In this document: one piece after another, positions 45,369 through 55,105 of the stretch
Layout of the letters: each line of letters opens with the position of its first letter
Numbering within the stretch: the first letter of the stretch is position 1
NCBI GenBank assembly: GCA_027620495.1
Contig: JAQCEA010000001.1
Span: 62,001 to 126,000, forward strand
Source: Pseudomonadota bacterium
GTDB taxonomy: Bacteria > Pseudomonadota > Alphaproteobacteria > Puniceispirillales > Puniceispirillaceae
Reading direction: 5' to 3'
Length of the DNA: 64,000 nucleotides
The notes under the pieces: model-generated
Databases searched by the model: none
What the model saw: the letters and a program-made list of their open reading frames with translations, nothing else
Told to the model about the DNA's origin: nothing
Made by a program: the position numbers and the translations under genes

Positions 45369-45408
45369 AAAAGACCCCCTTGCCAGCACTGACAAGAGGG
45401 GCTTTTAA
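45369..45408. terminator. Bidirectional terminator between methyltransferase gene and acnA
   Basis: Imperfect inverted repeat AAAAGACCCCCTTG-10nt-CAAGAGGGGCTTTT, with T-runs on either strand, between the convergent methyltransferase gene and acnA. It can terminate both. Confidence 0.8.
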
Positions 45409-45432
45409 AAAGGTAAAAATAGCGTCTAGATG

Positions 45433-48105
45433 CTAGGCGGCAAGTTGCCGCAACACATATTGCAGAATGCCCCCATTTTTGAAATAGGCGGCTTCGCCAT
45501 CGGTATCGATTCGTGCTAGTAAATCAATATGTTCGACACGGCCATCAGCAAAACTGATTTCCGCCTTTACCGTCATAGCTGGCGTCACACCATCCGATAA
45601 TCCGGTTAGATTGATGGTTTCGTCTCCAGTCATGCCCAATGTTTCGCGGGTAACGCCCGCGGGAAACTGCAACGGCAAAACACCCATACCAATCAGATTG
45701 GACCGGTGAATCCGCTCAAAGCTTTCAACGATCACAGCCTTGATTCCCAAAAGTCGGGTTCCCTTGGCGGCCCAGTCGCGGCTTGATCCGGTGCCATATT
45801 CCTTGCCACCAACGATCACCAACGGCGTCCCTTCATCTGCATAGCGCATTGCCACATCATAAAGCGGCGCCACTTCGCCTGATGGTACATGCCGGGCAAA
45901 ACCGCCGGTGGTGCCTTCAGCCGCCAGATTTTTCAATCTGATATTGGCAAAAGTACCCCGCATCATTACCTGATGATTTCCGCGGCGCGAGCCAAATGAA
46001 TTGAAATCAACCGGACGCACCTGATGTTCTGTCAGGAAATTGGCCGCTGGTGTTTCGAGGGCAATACTGCCAGCTGGCGAAATATGGTCGGTGGTGATGG
46101 AATCGCCAAGCAATGCCAACACCCGCGCCCCTTCAATATTGCTGGCAACATCCGGGACTTCGCGTGTCATGTCTTCGAAATAAGGCGGATTCTGCACATA
46201 GGTAGACCCATCATTCCAGCTATAGGTCAACCCGCCAGATGTCTGGATGGCCTGCCATTCTTTGGTGCCTTTGAATACATCAGCATAGCGTGACCGGAAC
46301 ATATCTGCCGAAATCACTTGATCGACCACCTTGCGGATATCTTCATTGCTTGGCCAAAGGTCGCGCAGATACACATCATTGCCATCTTGATCCGTGCCAA
46401 GTGGGTCATCATTCATCACTTTGGTCACCGAACCGGCCAGCGCGTAAGCCACAACAAGTGGCGGCGATGCCAGATAGTTGGCCGCCGCATGTGGGCTGAC
46501 CCGACCTTCAAAATTACGGTTGCCAGACAACACCGCACTGACCACAAGGTCGGCATCATCGATGGCATCTGCCAAGGCCGCATCCAATGGCCCGGAATTG
46601 CCAATACAGGTGGTACAGCCATAGCCAACAGTATTGAAACCAAGCGCGTCAAGATGCGGGGTTAATCCGGCGGCATCAAGATAGGCCGATACAACCTGAC
46701 TGCCAGGTGCGAGTGACGTTTTCACCCATGGCTGGACCTTTAGCCCTTTTTCATTAGCGGCTTTGGCAAGCAGACCAGCCGCCACCAATACCGATGGGTT
46801 TGATGTATTTGTGCATGAGGTAATGGCCGCGATCACCACATCACCGTCAGCCAATTCATAATTGGCACCGGCAACAGGCACAGATTTTGGCGCGGTACGA
46901 CCGGTGCTGTCTTTCAAGGTCGCGGCAAAAGATGACGCCACATTTGGCAAAGATACCCGGTCTTGCGGCCGTTTTGGCCCGGCAAGTGACGGCACCACAT
47001 CACCAAGGTTAAGCGATAATGTATCGGTAAATTGTGGATCGGCCGCGGCGCTATCACGCCACATGCCTTGCGCTTTTGCATAGGCCTCAACCAACGCCAC
47101 CCGGGCGTCGTCACGGCCGGTCAGACGAAGATAGTTTAACGTTTCATCATCTATTGGGAAAAACCCGCAAGTGGCCCCATATTCAGGTGCCATATTGGCA
47201 ACGGTGGCACGATCAGCCAAAGAAAGTTGATCAAGGCCCGGTCCGTAAAATTCAACAAATTTACCGACAACGCCGCGCTTGCGCAGTGCTTCAACAATCA
47301 TCAGAACAAGGTCAGTGGCCGTGGCCCCTTCTGGCAGAGCGCCGTCAAGACGAAACCCAATGACGTCTGGTACCAGCATTGAAATAGGCTGGCCAAGCAT
47401 TGCCGCTTCGGCTTCGATACCGCCAACGCCCCATCCAAGCACCGCCAACCCATTGACCATGGTGGTGTGGCTGTCCGTACCGACCACCGAGTCAGGATAG
47501 GCATAACAGACACCTTCTTCATCACGTGTCCAGATGGTTTGTGCCAGATATTCCAAATTCACCTGATGGCAAATGCCAGTGCCTGGCGGCACCACACGGA
47601 AATTATCAAAGGCCGAAGCCCCCCAGCGCAAAAATTCATATCGTTCCTGATTACGGGAAAATTCCAAGGCCACATTTTTTGCCGCCGCATCAGCGCCACC
47701 GGCATGGTCAACCATGACCGAATGGTCAATCACAAGATCCACAGGTGACAGTGGGTTAATTCTTTCTGGATTGCCGCCAATCGATTGCATGGCATCGCGC
47801 ATGGCGGCCAGATCAACCACCGCTGGCACACCGGTAAAATCCTGTAGCAAAATACGCGCGGGGCGGAAGGCAATTTCACTTTGATGGCCGCTATCTGCCC
47901 AATTTGCCAGCGCCTCAATGTCGCTGGTTGTAACGGACGAGCCATCCTGATTGCGCAGTAAATTTTCCAGCAATACTTTCAATGAAAATGGAAGTTTTTG
48001 TAGCTCCGGATAGGTCTTGGCAAGTTCCGCCAACGAATAATAGTGATAGGTTTTGCCAGCAGCTTCAAGGCTTGCATAGCATGCGTCGCGCAATGTCCCG
48101 GACAT
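45433..48105 (-). CDS. acnA: Aconitate hydratase AcnA
   Basis: 4Fe-4S enzyme of the citric acid cycle converting citrate to isocitrate. Start at ATG 48105 (MSGTLRDACYASLEAAGK) with AAGGGAGA upstream; this gives 890 residues, the usual AcnA length. The 45-residue extension to 48240 has no support. Motifs: SVVGTDSHTTMVNGLAVLGWGVGG; Fe-S Cys ligands in AAITSCTNTSNP and YGCTTCIGNSGPLD; VGGKEYGTGSSRDWAAKG in the swivelling domain. It stands alone between ccmA (divergent) and a bidirectional terminator. Confidence 0.97.
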   Translation of the reverse strand: MSGTLRDACYASLEAAGKTYHYYSLAELAKTYPELQKLPFSLKVLLENLLRNQDGSSVTTSDIEALANWADSGHQSEIAFRPARILLQDFTGVPAVVDLAAMRDAMQSIGGNPERINPLSPVDLVIDHSVMVDHAGGADAAAKNVALEFSRNQERYEFLRWGASAFDNFRVVPPGTGICHQVNLEYLAQTIWTRDEEGVCYAYPDSVVGTDSHTTMVNGLAVLGWGVGGIEAEAAMLGQPISMLVPDVIGFRLDGALPEGATATDLVLMIVEALRKRGVVGKFVEFYGPGLDQLSLADRATVANMAPEYGATCGFFPIDDETLNYLRLTGRDDARVALVEAYAKAQGMWRDSAAADPQFTDTLSLNLGDVVPSLAGPKRPQDRVSLPNVASSFAATLKDSTGRTAPKSVPVAGANYELADGDVVIAAITSCTNTSNPSVLVAAGLLAKAANEKGLKVQPWVKTSLAPGSQVVSAYLDAAGLTPHLDALGFNTVGYGCTTCIGNSGPLDAALADAIDDADLVVSAVLSGNRNFEGRVSPHAAANYLASPPLVVAYALAGSVTKVMNDDPLGTDQDGNDVYLRDLWPSNEDIRKVVDQVISADMFRSRYADVFKGTKEWQAIQTSGGLTYSWNDGSTYVQNPPYFEDMTREVPDVASNIEGARVLALLGDSITTDHISPAGSIALETPAANFLTEHQVRPVDFNSFGSRRGNHQVMMRGTFANIRLKNLAAEGTTGGFARHVPSGEVAPLYDVAMRYADEGTPLVIVGGKEYGTGSSRDWAAKGTRLLGIKAVIVESFERIHRSNLIGMGVLPLQFPAGVTRETLGMTGDETINLTGLSDGVTPAMTVKAEISFADGRVEHIDLLARIDTDGEAAYFKNGGILQYVLRQLAA

Positions 48106-48336
48106 AGCGATCTCCCTTCGATCATTCAGTAGATGTGAAACGGCCAACTCGAGGGGCGCCTCCAAATGGTCAATACCACTATAAATAACCATGCAGCGTT
48201 TTTCCAGAGGGTAATTACCGGTTTGCCGCAAAACCAACATAAAAACGCCAATCTAAGTGATCAAAGGCACTAGACCATCTGCAGGTTGCGCAGGTAAACA
48301 GAACAGTATGAACAGATTAGTTTTGAAGGCGGCCAG

Positions 48337-48975
48337 ATGACGCCAGACCGAAACACCCAGCCATCGGCACCTGCATCTGGTACGGCGGTGCCATGTCTAG
48401 AAATTGACGCATTGACCGTGCTACGCGGCCAGCGTTTGGTTATTGACCGGCTGACCCATCGGCAAAATCGCGGCGAGTTATGTATATTAACCGGCGCAAA
48501 TGGTGCCGGAAAATCAACTTTGTTGCGCAGCATTGCCGAACGGTTGCCAGCCGAGTCTGGCCATATAAAATGTCACTTGCCGCGGGTTTATATTGGTCAT
48601 GCAGATGGGCTAGCCGGGGCCATCAGCGGCCGGAAAAATCTGCAAAGCTGGGCGGCGGTCAATGACATAATGGTGACCGGCGCTGATATTGAACAGGCAC
48701 TTGCCGGATTTGATGCGGCTAGGTTTGCTGATATGCCAGTGCAATTATTGTCACGCGGTCAACGCCGCCGGCTGGCCCTAGCGCGGTTGTTGCTGGCCCC
48801 AGCGCCCAGCCTTTGGCTGCTTGATGAACCCAACACTGGCCTCGACCAGGATAATCAGACACGACTTGAAACAGCCATCGCCGCCCATCTGCTGGCTGGC
48901 GGTGCGGTCATGGCGGCGACACATATCGAAATGGCCAGATCCGCGGCAACGATCCATCTGGCAATAGGGTTATGA
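48337..48975 (+). CDS. ccmA: Cytochrome c biogenesis ATP-binding protein CcmA
   Basis: ATPase subunit of the CcmAB(CD) ABC complex that loads haem on CcmE in System I cytochrome c maturation. 212 residues. Walker A LTGANGAGKSTLLRSI near residue 52, signature LLSRGQRRRLALARLLLA, Walker B SLWLLDEPNTGLD. A preceding AAGGCGG serves ATG 48337. It overlaps ccmB by 4 bp. First gene of ccmABCD; ccmE-H are not in this window. Confidence 0.95.
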   Translation: MTPDRNTQPSAPASGTAVPCLEIDALTVLRGQRLVIDRLTHRQNRGELCILTGANGAGKSTLLRSIAERLPAESGHIKCHLPRVYIGHADGLAGAISGRKNLQSWAAVNDIMVTGADIEQALAGFDAARFADMPVQLLSRGQRRRLALARLLLAPAPSLWLLDEPNTGLDQDNQTRLETAIAAHLLAGGAVMAATHIEMARSAATIHLAIGL

Positions 48976-49649
48976 TCATGCGGCCATTCATTGCGCAGAT
49001 CAGCCGTGATTTGGATATTGCTTGGCAAAACCGTCAAGACGTTGTCGTGATGCTGGGGTTTTTCATCATCATTATCGCGTTATTTCCACTGGCAATCGGC
49101 CCGAAATCGGCGATGTTGCAAAGCCTCGGCATCCCAATGATCTGGATTGCCGCCTTGCTTTCCAGCCTGAACGGATTTGATCGGTTGTTTGCCCAAGATG
49201 TGCGCGATGGCTGGCTTGACCAGATCAGCCTAAGCGCGCTTGGTCTCGGCTGGTACGCGGTGGCTAAAGCTGTATCCCATTGGCTGACCGCCAGCTTGCC
49301 CCTGTTGCTGATCACCCCCATTCTGGCATTGATGTTAAATATTGCCACCACCAAATTGCCTGCGTTGATGACAGCGCTATTGGTTGGCACGATGGCCCTG
49401 ACCCTGCTTGGCATCATTGGCGCGGCCCTTGCCGAAGGGGCGCGGCGTAGCAGTGCATTGATTGCCATTTTGGTGTTACCGCTGGCGGTGCCAGTGTTGA
49501 TTTTTGGCGCGCTGGCCGCCGCCACCGATGATGGTATCATCAGCCCGCATCTGATGCTATTGGGCGCGATGCTGGCCTTGCTCTTGGCAATGGCCCCGCT
49601 GGTTGCCGCAACCGCGCTGAAAATCGGCGAAACCGAAAGCGGCATTTAG
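48972..49649 (+). CDS. ccmB: Haem exporter membrane protein CcmB
   Basis: Inner-membrane subunit of the CcmABCD complex. 225 residues with about six hydrophobic segments (for example VVMLGFFIIIIALFPLAIG, WYAVAKAVSHWLTASLPLLL, ALLVGTMALTLLGIIGAAL). GLDRLF-like NGFDRLFAQDVRDGWLDQI is the family marker for the cytosolic loop. The start ATG overlaps the ccmA stop. ccmC follows after about 80 bp. Confidence 0.93.
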   Translation: MIMRPFIAQISRDLDIAWQNRQDVVVMLGFFIIIIALFPLAIGPKSAMLQSLGIPMIWIAALLSSLNGFDRLFAQDVRDGWLDQISLSALGLGWYAVAKAVSHWLTASLPLLLITPILALMLNIATTKLPALMTALLVGTMALTLLGIIGAALAEGARRSSALIAILVLPLAVPVLIFGALAAATDDGIISPHLMLLGAMLALLLAMAPLVAATALKIGETESGI

Positions 49650-49730
49650 ATGGCTATTTTGGTCAAAATGCGTCTTTGTTCGCCCAGCGGCGCTTTTCTC
49701 ACTTGGCAAAAACCGCTATAGCTGGTGGCC

Positions 49731-50450
49731 ATGTTTGATTATCTCGCCAACCCATCACGATTTATACGGCTTTCTAACCGGTTGTTTATGCCAATATGCA
49801 TAATCACGGTGATTTGTCTTGCTTATGGCTTGTATCTTGGGCTGTTTTCATCACCCGCCGATTATCAGCAAGGCGATACTGTACGCATTATTTATATCCA
49901 TGTACCGGCGGCATGGCTGGCCTTGTTCGGGTATGTTGGGCTTGGGTTATGCGGCCTGTTTTATATTGTGTGGCGCCACCCGCTGGCAGATATTGCCGCG
50001 CGTGCCATTGCCCCGGTGGGGGCTGTTTTTGCATTTTTGACACTGATCACCGGGGCCTTGTGGGGCAAACCAATGTGGGGGGCATGGTGGGTCTGGGATG
50101 CGCGTCTTACATCCATGCTGATATTGTTCTTTTTTTATCTTGGGGTCATCGCATTGGCCAATGGGTTTGATCGCCCGGAACGTGGCAGTCGACCTGCCGC
50201 GCTTCTCGCCATGGTTGGGGTCATTAATGTACCCATCGTTAAATTTTCTGTCGATTGGTGGAATACATTGCATCAACCAGCCAGCCTGCTTCGTAGCGGT
50301 GGCCCAGCGATTGATAGCAGTATGCTAACACCCTTGATTTTGATGCTCATCGGCGCGCATGGATATTTTATTATTGTTGTTATTCTGCGCATGCGGGCCT
50401 TGTTGGCAGAACGGCGATTAGCCGCTATGCGCCTGCGATCAGGGGCCTAG
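49731..50450 (+). CDS. ccmC: Haem-handling protein CcmC
   Basis: Inner-membrane protein that presents haem to CcmE. The tryptophan-rich haem-binding motif is seen as WGAWWVWDARLTSML, flanked by periplasmic His in RIIYIHVPAAWLAL and VKFSVDWWNTLHQPASL. About six transmembrane helices. ATG 49731 (MFDYLANPSRF) is used; GTG 49725 would add two residues. 239 residues, normal size. ccmD follows one base after the stop codon. Confidence 0.95.
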   Translation: MFDYLANPSRFIRLSNRLFMPICIITVICLAYGLYLGLFSSPADYQQGDTVRIIYIHVPAAWLALFGYVGLGLCGLFYIVWRHPLADIAARAIAPVGAVFAFLTLITGALWGKPMWGAWWVWDARLTSMLILFFFYLGVIALANGFDRPERGSRPAALLAMVGVINVPIVKFSVDWWNTLHQPASLLRSGGPAIDSSMLTPLILMLIGAHGYFIIVVILRMRALLAERRLAAMRLRSGA

Positions 50451-50451
50451 A

Positions 50452-50631
50452 ATGATGATGAGTTTTCTAGATATGGGCGGGTATGGCGGTTTCATCTGGC
50501 CGAGCTATTTCATCACATTTGTCGCCCTTATCTGGCTGTTTTTGGCAAGCTGGCACCGCGCAAAAACTGCCGCGCGGCATCTCAAAGATGCCGAAACGCC
50601 AAGCCATACCAAGATATCACAACAAGATTAA
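50452..50631 (+). CDS. ccmD: Haem exporter small subunit CcmD
   Basis: Short ORF of 59 codons starting with three consecutive in-frame ATGs (50452, 50455, 50458) right after ccmC. The protein is typical CcmD: MGGYGGFIWPSYFITFVALIWLFLA, a single transmembrane helix with an aromatic front, then a basic cytosolic tail (HRAKTAARHLKD). It stabilises CcmC-CcmE and helps release of haem-loaded CcmE. The stop TAA (50629-50631) overlaps the stop of the convergent corrinoid reactivase gene. Confidence 0.88.
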   Translation: MMMSFLDMGGYGGFIWPSYFITFVALIWLFLASWHRAKTAARHLKDAETPSHTKISQQD

Positions 50632-52691
50632 TCTGCGGTACGCCGCCTGCCACCGCGGCGCCTGCCGCCAGCCAAAGCAGGCGCATCTTCATCGGTCAAG
50701 ATACGCGCTGGTAGCGCCACAGCCGCGGCGAGTTTGGCATAAGGGTCACTTTTATGCGGGATCGCCATGGCTTTGACAAAATGGTCTTGAAAAGATGGTT
50801 CAACCGCCGTTTCAATTTTTTCAATATCGCGGACAACTGATTCGATATCACGCCGTGCCTGTTGATTCAGCAACGCCATACGCGCCCCTGCCCCAGCCGC
50901 ATTACCCGCCGCCCGCACATTGTCCAACAAACAATCCGGTATCATCCCTAATACCATGGCATATTTGGGGTCAATATGCGTGCCAAACGCACCAGCCAGC
51001 ACCACCCGATCAACAGATTTAATGTTAATTTTATCCATCAACAGCCTGAAACCAGCATATAGGGCCGCTTTGGCAAGCTGGATCGCCCGCACATCATTTT
51101 GCGTCACACTGACAGTATCTGAAATCCGATAGGCAAAGGTCCGACCATCGCTTTCAATACGGTTGCTCTTCGCCGCCTTTGCCCCATCGATCACCCCGTC
51201 TGCGGTGATCACTTCGGCCAGATACATTTCACCAAGCACTTCAATAATGCCCGACCCACAAATGCCGGTGATGCCTGTCTTGGCAATGGCCGCGTCAAAC
51301 CCGTCTTCGTCTGACCATTGGTCAACACCAATTACCCGGAAACGCGGCTCTAATGTATCTTTATCAATGCGGATACGTTCAATGGCCCCCGGCGCGGCGC
51401 GCTGGCCAGATGATATTTGCGCCCCTTCAAATGCCGGACCGGTTGGCGATGACGCCGCCAGCAACCGCTGTTTATTGCCAACAACAATTTCGGCATTGGT
51501 ACCCACATCAACAATCAGCATCATCTCGTCTGACTTTTGCGGGGCTTCTGCCAAGACCACGGCCGCGGCATCTGCACCAACATGCCCGGCAATGCATGGC
51601 AACACATAAACCCGCGCCCCCTGATTGGCAACAAGCCTAATATCAGAAGCTGGAAGTTCAACAGCACTATCCACCGCCAGCGCAAATGGCGCCCCGCCCA
51701 ATTCTATCGGATCAATGCCAAGCAAGAGATGATGCATGACTGGATTGCCAACAAGCACAATCTCGACAACATCTTCGCGGTGCAACCCAGCCTGTTCAGC
51801 CGCGCCATCAATCAAGGTTTGCAGCCCGCCAATCACGGCGGTTGTCATTTCGCCCGCACCCCCCGGGTTCATGATGCCATAGGACACCCGGCTCATCAGA
51901 TCTTCACCAAATCTTATTTGCGGATTCATTGCCCCGGTCGACGCCAGCACATCACCCGTGACCATATCGCATAAATGCGCTGACATGGTTGTTGATCCCA
52001 CATCAATGGCGACACCCGCGACCTGTTCTTTCAGGCCGGGCCATACAGCAATAATGTCTGTCCCATTGCGCAATGCCACCGTGACACGCCATTTGCCAGC
52101 ACGCAAAATAGGTTGCAAGGTTCGGATCACATGCAAATCACAGCGGATCGGGCCGGTCACGCGGTCTGGCCATTGCGTTTCGACCGACTCTATCAAGCGG
52201 CGCAGGTCACCAGATGGTTCATGCATATCCGGTTCGCGCACTTCGACAAAACACAGCCGCACGATCGGGTCCATCTCAATCTGCCTGCCATCAGCCTCTT
52301 TGCGAACAAGCTGGTTATGCACCTGACTTTCCGGCGGCACATCAATCACCACATCGGCGCATAATTTCGCCTGACAGGATAAACGCCGCCCAGCCGCCAA
52401 ACCACGTTTGTCAGCATAACGGGTTTCAACCGCGGTCACGTCATCTAGGCTGTCGGCACCGGACCGGATGCCATGTTTGGCAAATTCGCCAACACCCACA
52501 TTGACCTGACAGCGCCCGCACATCGCCCGGCCACCACAAACAGAATCAATATCAACGCCAAGCTGTCGTGCCGCCGCAAGAACCGATGTGCCATGTGGCA
52601 CCCGGCCTTGGCGCCCCGAGGGGGTGAACACGATTTTCACATCTGTTGCGGATGATCTGGATGTTGAAGTTTGGTCTTCGGGCATGGCCAT
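50628..52691 (-). CDS. Corrinoid-activating ferredoxin/ASKHA protein (RACE, DUF4445)
   Basis: Reductive activator of corrinoid-dependent methyltransferases. It reduces accidentally oxidised Co(II) to Co(I) with ATP and low-potential electrons. 687 residues. N-terminal 2Fe-2S domain with VCGGRAMCGRCQVNV and a later CQAKLC; then a linker; then the C-terminal ASKHA-type ATPase region (DUF4445): AIDVGSTTMSAHLCDM, NPQIRFGEDLMSRVSYG, IVDVGTNAEIVVG, GICGSGIIEVLGEMYLAEVI and VLAGAFGTHIDPKYA. It is last in the leftward operon corrinoid protein / DUF1638 / virulence-factor family / MTHFR / methyltransferase / RACE. ATG 52691 or 52685 as start. The role is inferred from the family and this context. Confidence 0.9.
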   Translation of the reverse strand: MAMPEDQTSTSRSSATDVKIVFTPSGRQGRVPHGTSVLAAARQLGVDIDSVCGGRAMCGRCQVNVGVGEFAKHGIRSGADSLDDVTAVETRYADKRGLAAGRRLSCQAKLCADVVIDVPPESQVHNQLVRKEADGRQIEMDPIVRLCFVEVREPDMHEPSGDLRRLIESVETQWPDRVTGPIRCDLHVIRTLQPILRAGKWRVTVALRNGTDIIAVWPGLKEQVAGVAIDVGSTTMSAHLCDMVTGDVLASTGAMNPQIRFGEDLMSRVSYGIMNPGGAGEMTTAVIGGLQTLIDGAAEQAGLHREDVVEIVLVGNPVMHHLLLGIDPIELGGAPFALAVDSAVELPASDIRLVANQGARVYVLPCIAGHVGADAAAVVLAEAPQKSDEMMLIVDVGTNAEIVVGNKQRLLAASSPTGPAFEGAQISSGQRAAPGAIERIRIDKDTLEPRFRVIGVDQWSDEDGFDAAIAKTGITGICGSGIIEVLGEMYLAEVITADGVIDGAKAAKSNRIESDGRTFAYRISDTVSVTQNDVRAIQLAKAALYAGFRLLMDKINIKSVDRVVLAGAFGTHIDPKYAMVLGMIPDCLLDNVRAAGNAAGAGARMALLNQQARRDIESVVRDIEKIETAVEPSFQDHFVKAMAIPHKSDPYAKLAAAVALPARILTDEDAPALAGGRRRGGRRRTAD

Positions 52692-52708
52692 TCCAGATCT
52701 ATCACTAT

Positions 52709-53614
52709 CTAAGCGTTGCGGCGGCGGCGGGTTTGCCGACGCTCACGCCCACCTTCACCAGCGGCAACGGGCTCACGAAATCTTTGAATCCAGCGGCGAC
52801 ATTCTGGATCATTTCCGTTCATCACATTGGCCCCCATGATGCCGGTCATTTCTTCGGCGTGCAATGGGTTCATAATGGCTGATGTCATGCCAGCCCCCGC
52901 GGCCATTGACAAAAATGCGGCATTCATGCCGTGGCGATTTGGCAGTCCAAATGAGATATTTGATGCACCACAAGTGGTATTCACCTTTAACTCGTTGCGA
53001 AGCCGGATGATCAAATCAAGCGCTGAACGGCCAGCCATATTGATGGCACCCACCGGCATGATCAATGGATCAACGACAACATCTTCACGTGGGATTCCAT
53101 AATCAGCCGCGCGTTCCACAATCTTTTTGGCCACATCATAACGCACATTCGGGTCTTCCGAGATGCCAGTTTCATCGTTTGAAATTGCCACCACCGCGGC
53201 GTTGTATTTTTTGACAAGTGGCAATACGGTTTCAAGGCGTTCTTCCTCGCCGGTCACCGAATTGACAAGTGGCTTGCCTTTATAAACGGCCAAACCCGAC
53301 TCCAACGCGGCCACAATCGAACTGTCAATTGCCAATGGCACGTCAACAACATCCTGCACCAGCTTGATCGCTTCGGCCAGAATAGCTGGTTCATCTGCCA
53401 TCGGAATACCCGCATTGACATCAAGCATTGTTGCCCCGGCTTCTACCTGTGCTACGGCGTCTGCGATCACCCGCGAATAGTCACCAGCGGCCATTTCGGC
53501 GGCAAGCAATTTCCGCCCAGTCGGGTTGATCCGTTCGCCGATCACACAAAATGGTGAATCGAAACCAATCACGATTTCTTGCTTGTCAGAGGAAAGTAAA
53601 GTTCGGGTCATCAT
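52709..53614 (-). CDS. Methyltetrahydrofolate:corrinoid methyltransferase (pterin-binding)
   Basis: Pterin-binding TIM-barrel protein related to the MetH pterin domain, MtgA and acetogen MeTr. It exchanges a methyl group between a methyl-corrinoid protein and tetrahydrofolate, here probably from corrinoid to THF. 301 residues; GERINPTGRKLLA, ATMLDVNAGIP, PLAIDSS, PLVNSVTGEEERL, VVDPLIMPVG and NTTCGASNISFGLPNRHGMN are typical. The C-terminal 30 residues are Arg-rich (GGRERRQTRRRRNA), unusual for MtgA-like proteins. CGGAG precedes ATG 53614. It belongs to the corrinoid operon, 17 bp before the RACE gene. Confidence 0.92.
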   Translation of the reverse strand: MMTRTLLSSDKQEIVIGFDSPFCVIGERINPTGRKLLAAEMAAGDYSRVIADAVAQVEAGATMLDVNAGIPMADEPAILAEAIKLVQDVVDVPLAIDSSIVAALESGLAVYKGKPLVNSVTGEEERLETVLPLVKKYNAAVVAISNDETGISEDPNVRYDVAKKIVERAADYGIPREDVVVDPLIMPVGAINMAGRSALDLIIRLRNELKVNTTCGASNISFGLPNRHGMNAAFLSMAAGAGMTSAIMNPLHAEEMTGIMGANVMNGNDPECRRWIQRFREPVAAGEGGRERRQTRRRRNA

Positions 53615-53639
53615 ATCGCTCCGGAAAAAGGCGGCTTGG

Positions 53640-54587
53640 CTAGGCGGCCGTGTCTATAACATCGAATCCGCCTTTCGGCAAAATCTTGATGTCACCATTA
53701 GCGACAGCGCTGGCATACGCGGCTGTCTTGGCAAACCCGCCAAATGGGTAAAAGTGAAAATGCTGGATTAGACAATCGGGATCAGTGGCCATCCCGGCGG
53801 CCAAATCCGCCAGCAACAGATGCGGTGACTGAACCGTCATCAATTTGGCAACATTGCGCGCCTGCTTTGAAATAAACCGCATAGACGGGCCAATGCCTGA
53901 AATCTGGGCAAATCGGAACAATGTTTTAATGGTAGCCGGGCCGGGAATGCCAATACGAATAGGCAACGCATTGCCAGCCGCCCTAACATCGCGTTCCCAC
54001 GCCAAAACAATATCTGCCTCGAAACAAAATTGTGTTTCGATATACATATTCAACCCATCACGCTTGGCCAATGCATTTTTCGCCGCCAAGGCGTCGGCAA
54101 TTTCGCTTTGGGTGATGTCGGGACTGCCTTCTGGATGTCCGGCAACCCCCACAGTTTGGATGCCATAACGCTGGATTAAACCGCTGTCTAACACGTGCAT
54201 CGAATCGGAAAAAGCACCAACCGGCTGATCAACACCGCCACCAATCACCAACACCTCATTCACCCCGCAACGGCTGGTGTAGGCGGCTAGTAACGTGTCA
54301 AGCTGGTCGGTATCACGCAATGACCGCGCCGCCAGATGCGGCACTGGGTTCATCCCTTCATTATGCAACCGTTCAGCAACCGCAACCGTATCCATCGGGT
54401 CGCTACCGGGCAAAAATGTGACATTGACGGTGGTGCCGGGGGCCAAACAATCAGCAAAACTATCAATTTTTGTGGCACCAGCTGGCGTCACTTCGATTGA
54501 CCAATGCGCCGCAGCTTTTTGGATTTGTTCAATTGTCACTTGCATAGACTCGTCTTTCCGCACCATTGAAACAACATCATTGCGCAT
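53640..54587 (-). CDS. metF: Methylenetetrahydrofolate reductase family protein
   Basis: FAD TIM-barrel enzyme interconverting 5-methyl-THF and 5,10-methylene-THF. In this operon it could oxidise the methyl-THF made by the pterin methyltransferase, or serve methionine synthesis. Starts at ATG 54605, 54587 and 54545 are possible; 54587 has GAGG nine bases upstream and is preferred, giving 315 residues. Segments: TVNVTFLPGSDPMDTVAVAERL, PVPHLAARSL, GVNEVLVIGGGVDQPVGAF, TVGVAGHPEGSPDI, YIETQFCFEADIV and RIGIPGPATI. It diverges from housekeeping MetF, as do MetF-like proteins in such methyltransferase clusters, so the symbol is by family only. Confidence 0.85.
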   Translation of the reverse strand: MRNDVVSMVRKDESMQVTIEQIQKAAAHWSIEVTPAGATKIDSFADCLAPGTTVNVTFLPGSDPMDTVAVAERLHNEGMNPVPHLAARSLRDTDQLDTLLAAYTSRCGVNEVLVIGGGVDQPVGAFSDSMHVLDSGLIQRYGIQTVGVAGHPEGSPDITQSEIADALAAKNALAKRDGLNMYIETQFCFEADIVLAWERDVRAAGNALPIRIGIPGPATIKTLFRFAQISGIGPSMRFISKQARNVAKLMTVQSPHLLLADLAAGMATDPDCLIQHFHFYPFGGFAKTAAYASAVANGDIKILPKGGFDVIDTAA

Positions 54588-54745
54588 TGCATTATACCTC
54601 GCCATTTATGCTGTGGCCGTGATGCTGTCCCGCATCAAATTTCGCCGCGCAGAATGACCGTTTGCGCCAGCAAAAGATGGCTTGCCAACGCCTCACTATC
54701 TTCCGATTGCGACATCAATTACGTTTACCCACCGGTAAAATATGG

Positions 54746-55060
54746 CTAATCGCGATCAAATCCACCAGATTCGACAAGTTTTCGTACACGTTCAGCTGGA
54801 TAGTCGGCTTCAATATCCGCCGCTAGCTTGGCCGCTTCTGCATCCAGATCATCGCTGCATGAAACAGGCTCTGAACGGCGCCATTCGGCCAGATAATCAT
54901 CAGTGGAGTCGGCCCCATCTTTCATCGCCGCCGCATCGATCGCAATGGCAAAACGGCGCGGCAGTTCAATTTTCGCCTGCTGGCGATTACGTCCGCGCCC
55001 AGATTCGGCGATAACCTGTGCCGGAATATCGCGCCAGAATAAAGTGATCAAATGCGCCAT
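54746..55060 (-). CDS. 'Virulence factor' family small protein (function unknown)
   Basis: 104-residue soluble protein matching, by recall, the Pfam family called Virulence_fact, whose molecular role is unknown and whose name is not evidence of virulence. Features: MAHLITLFWRDIPAQVIAESGRGRNRQQ, IELPRRFAIAIDAAAMKDG, DDYLAEWRR and a C-terminal AAKLAADIEADYPAERVRKLVE helix. I see no signal peptide or membrane segment. It stands in the corrinoid operon between DUF1638 (45 bp upstream) and metF (140-bp gap). Repeated occurrence with such methyltransferase genes in alphaproteobacteria, as I recall it, suggests a role in the pathway. Confidence 0.78.
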   Translation of the reverse strand: MAHLITLFWRDIPAQVIAESGRGRNRQQAKIELPRRFAIAIDAAAMKDGADSTDDYLAEWRRSEPVSCSDDLDAEAAKLAADIEADYPAERVRKLVESGGFDRD

Positions 55061-55105
55061 GTGGCAAATTCTCCTTAATTTAAAACTGCCCCGGTAAAGA
55101 TATGT

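Noticed and set aside
48106-48240. 45-codon N-terminal extension of acnA
   Set aside because: AcnA family proteins start near the ATG at 48105, which has a good ribosome-binding site.
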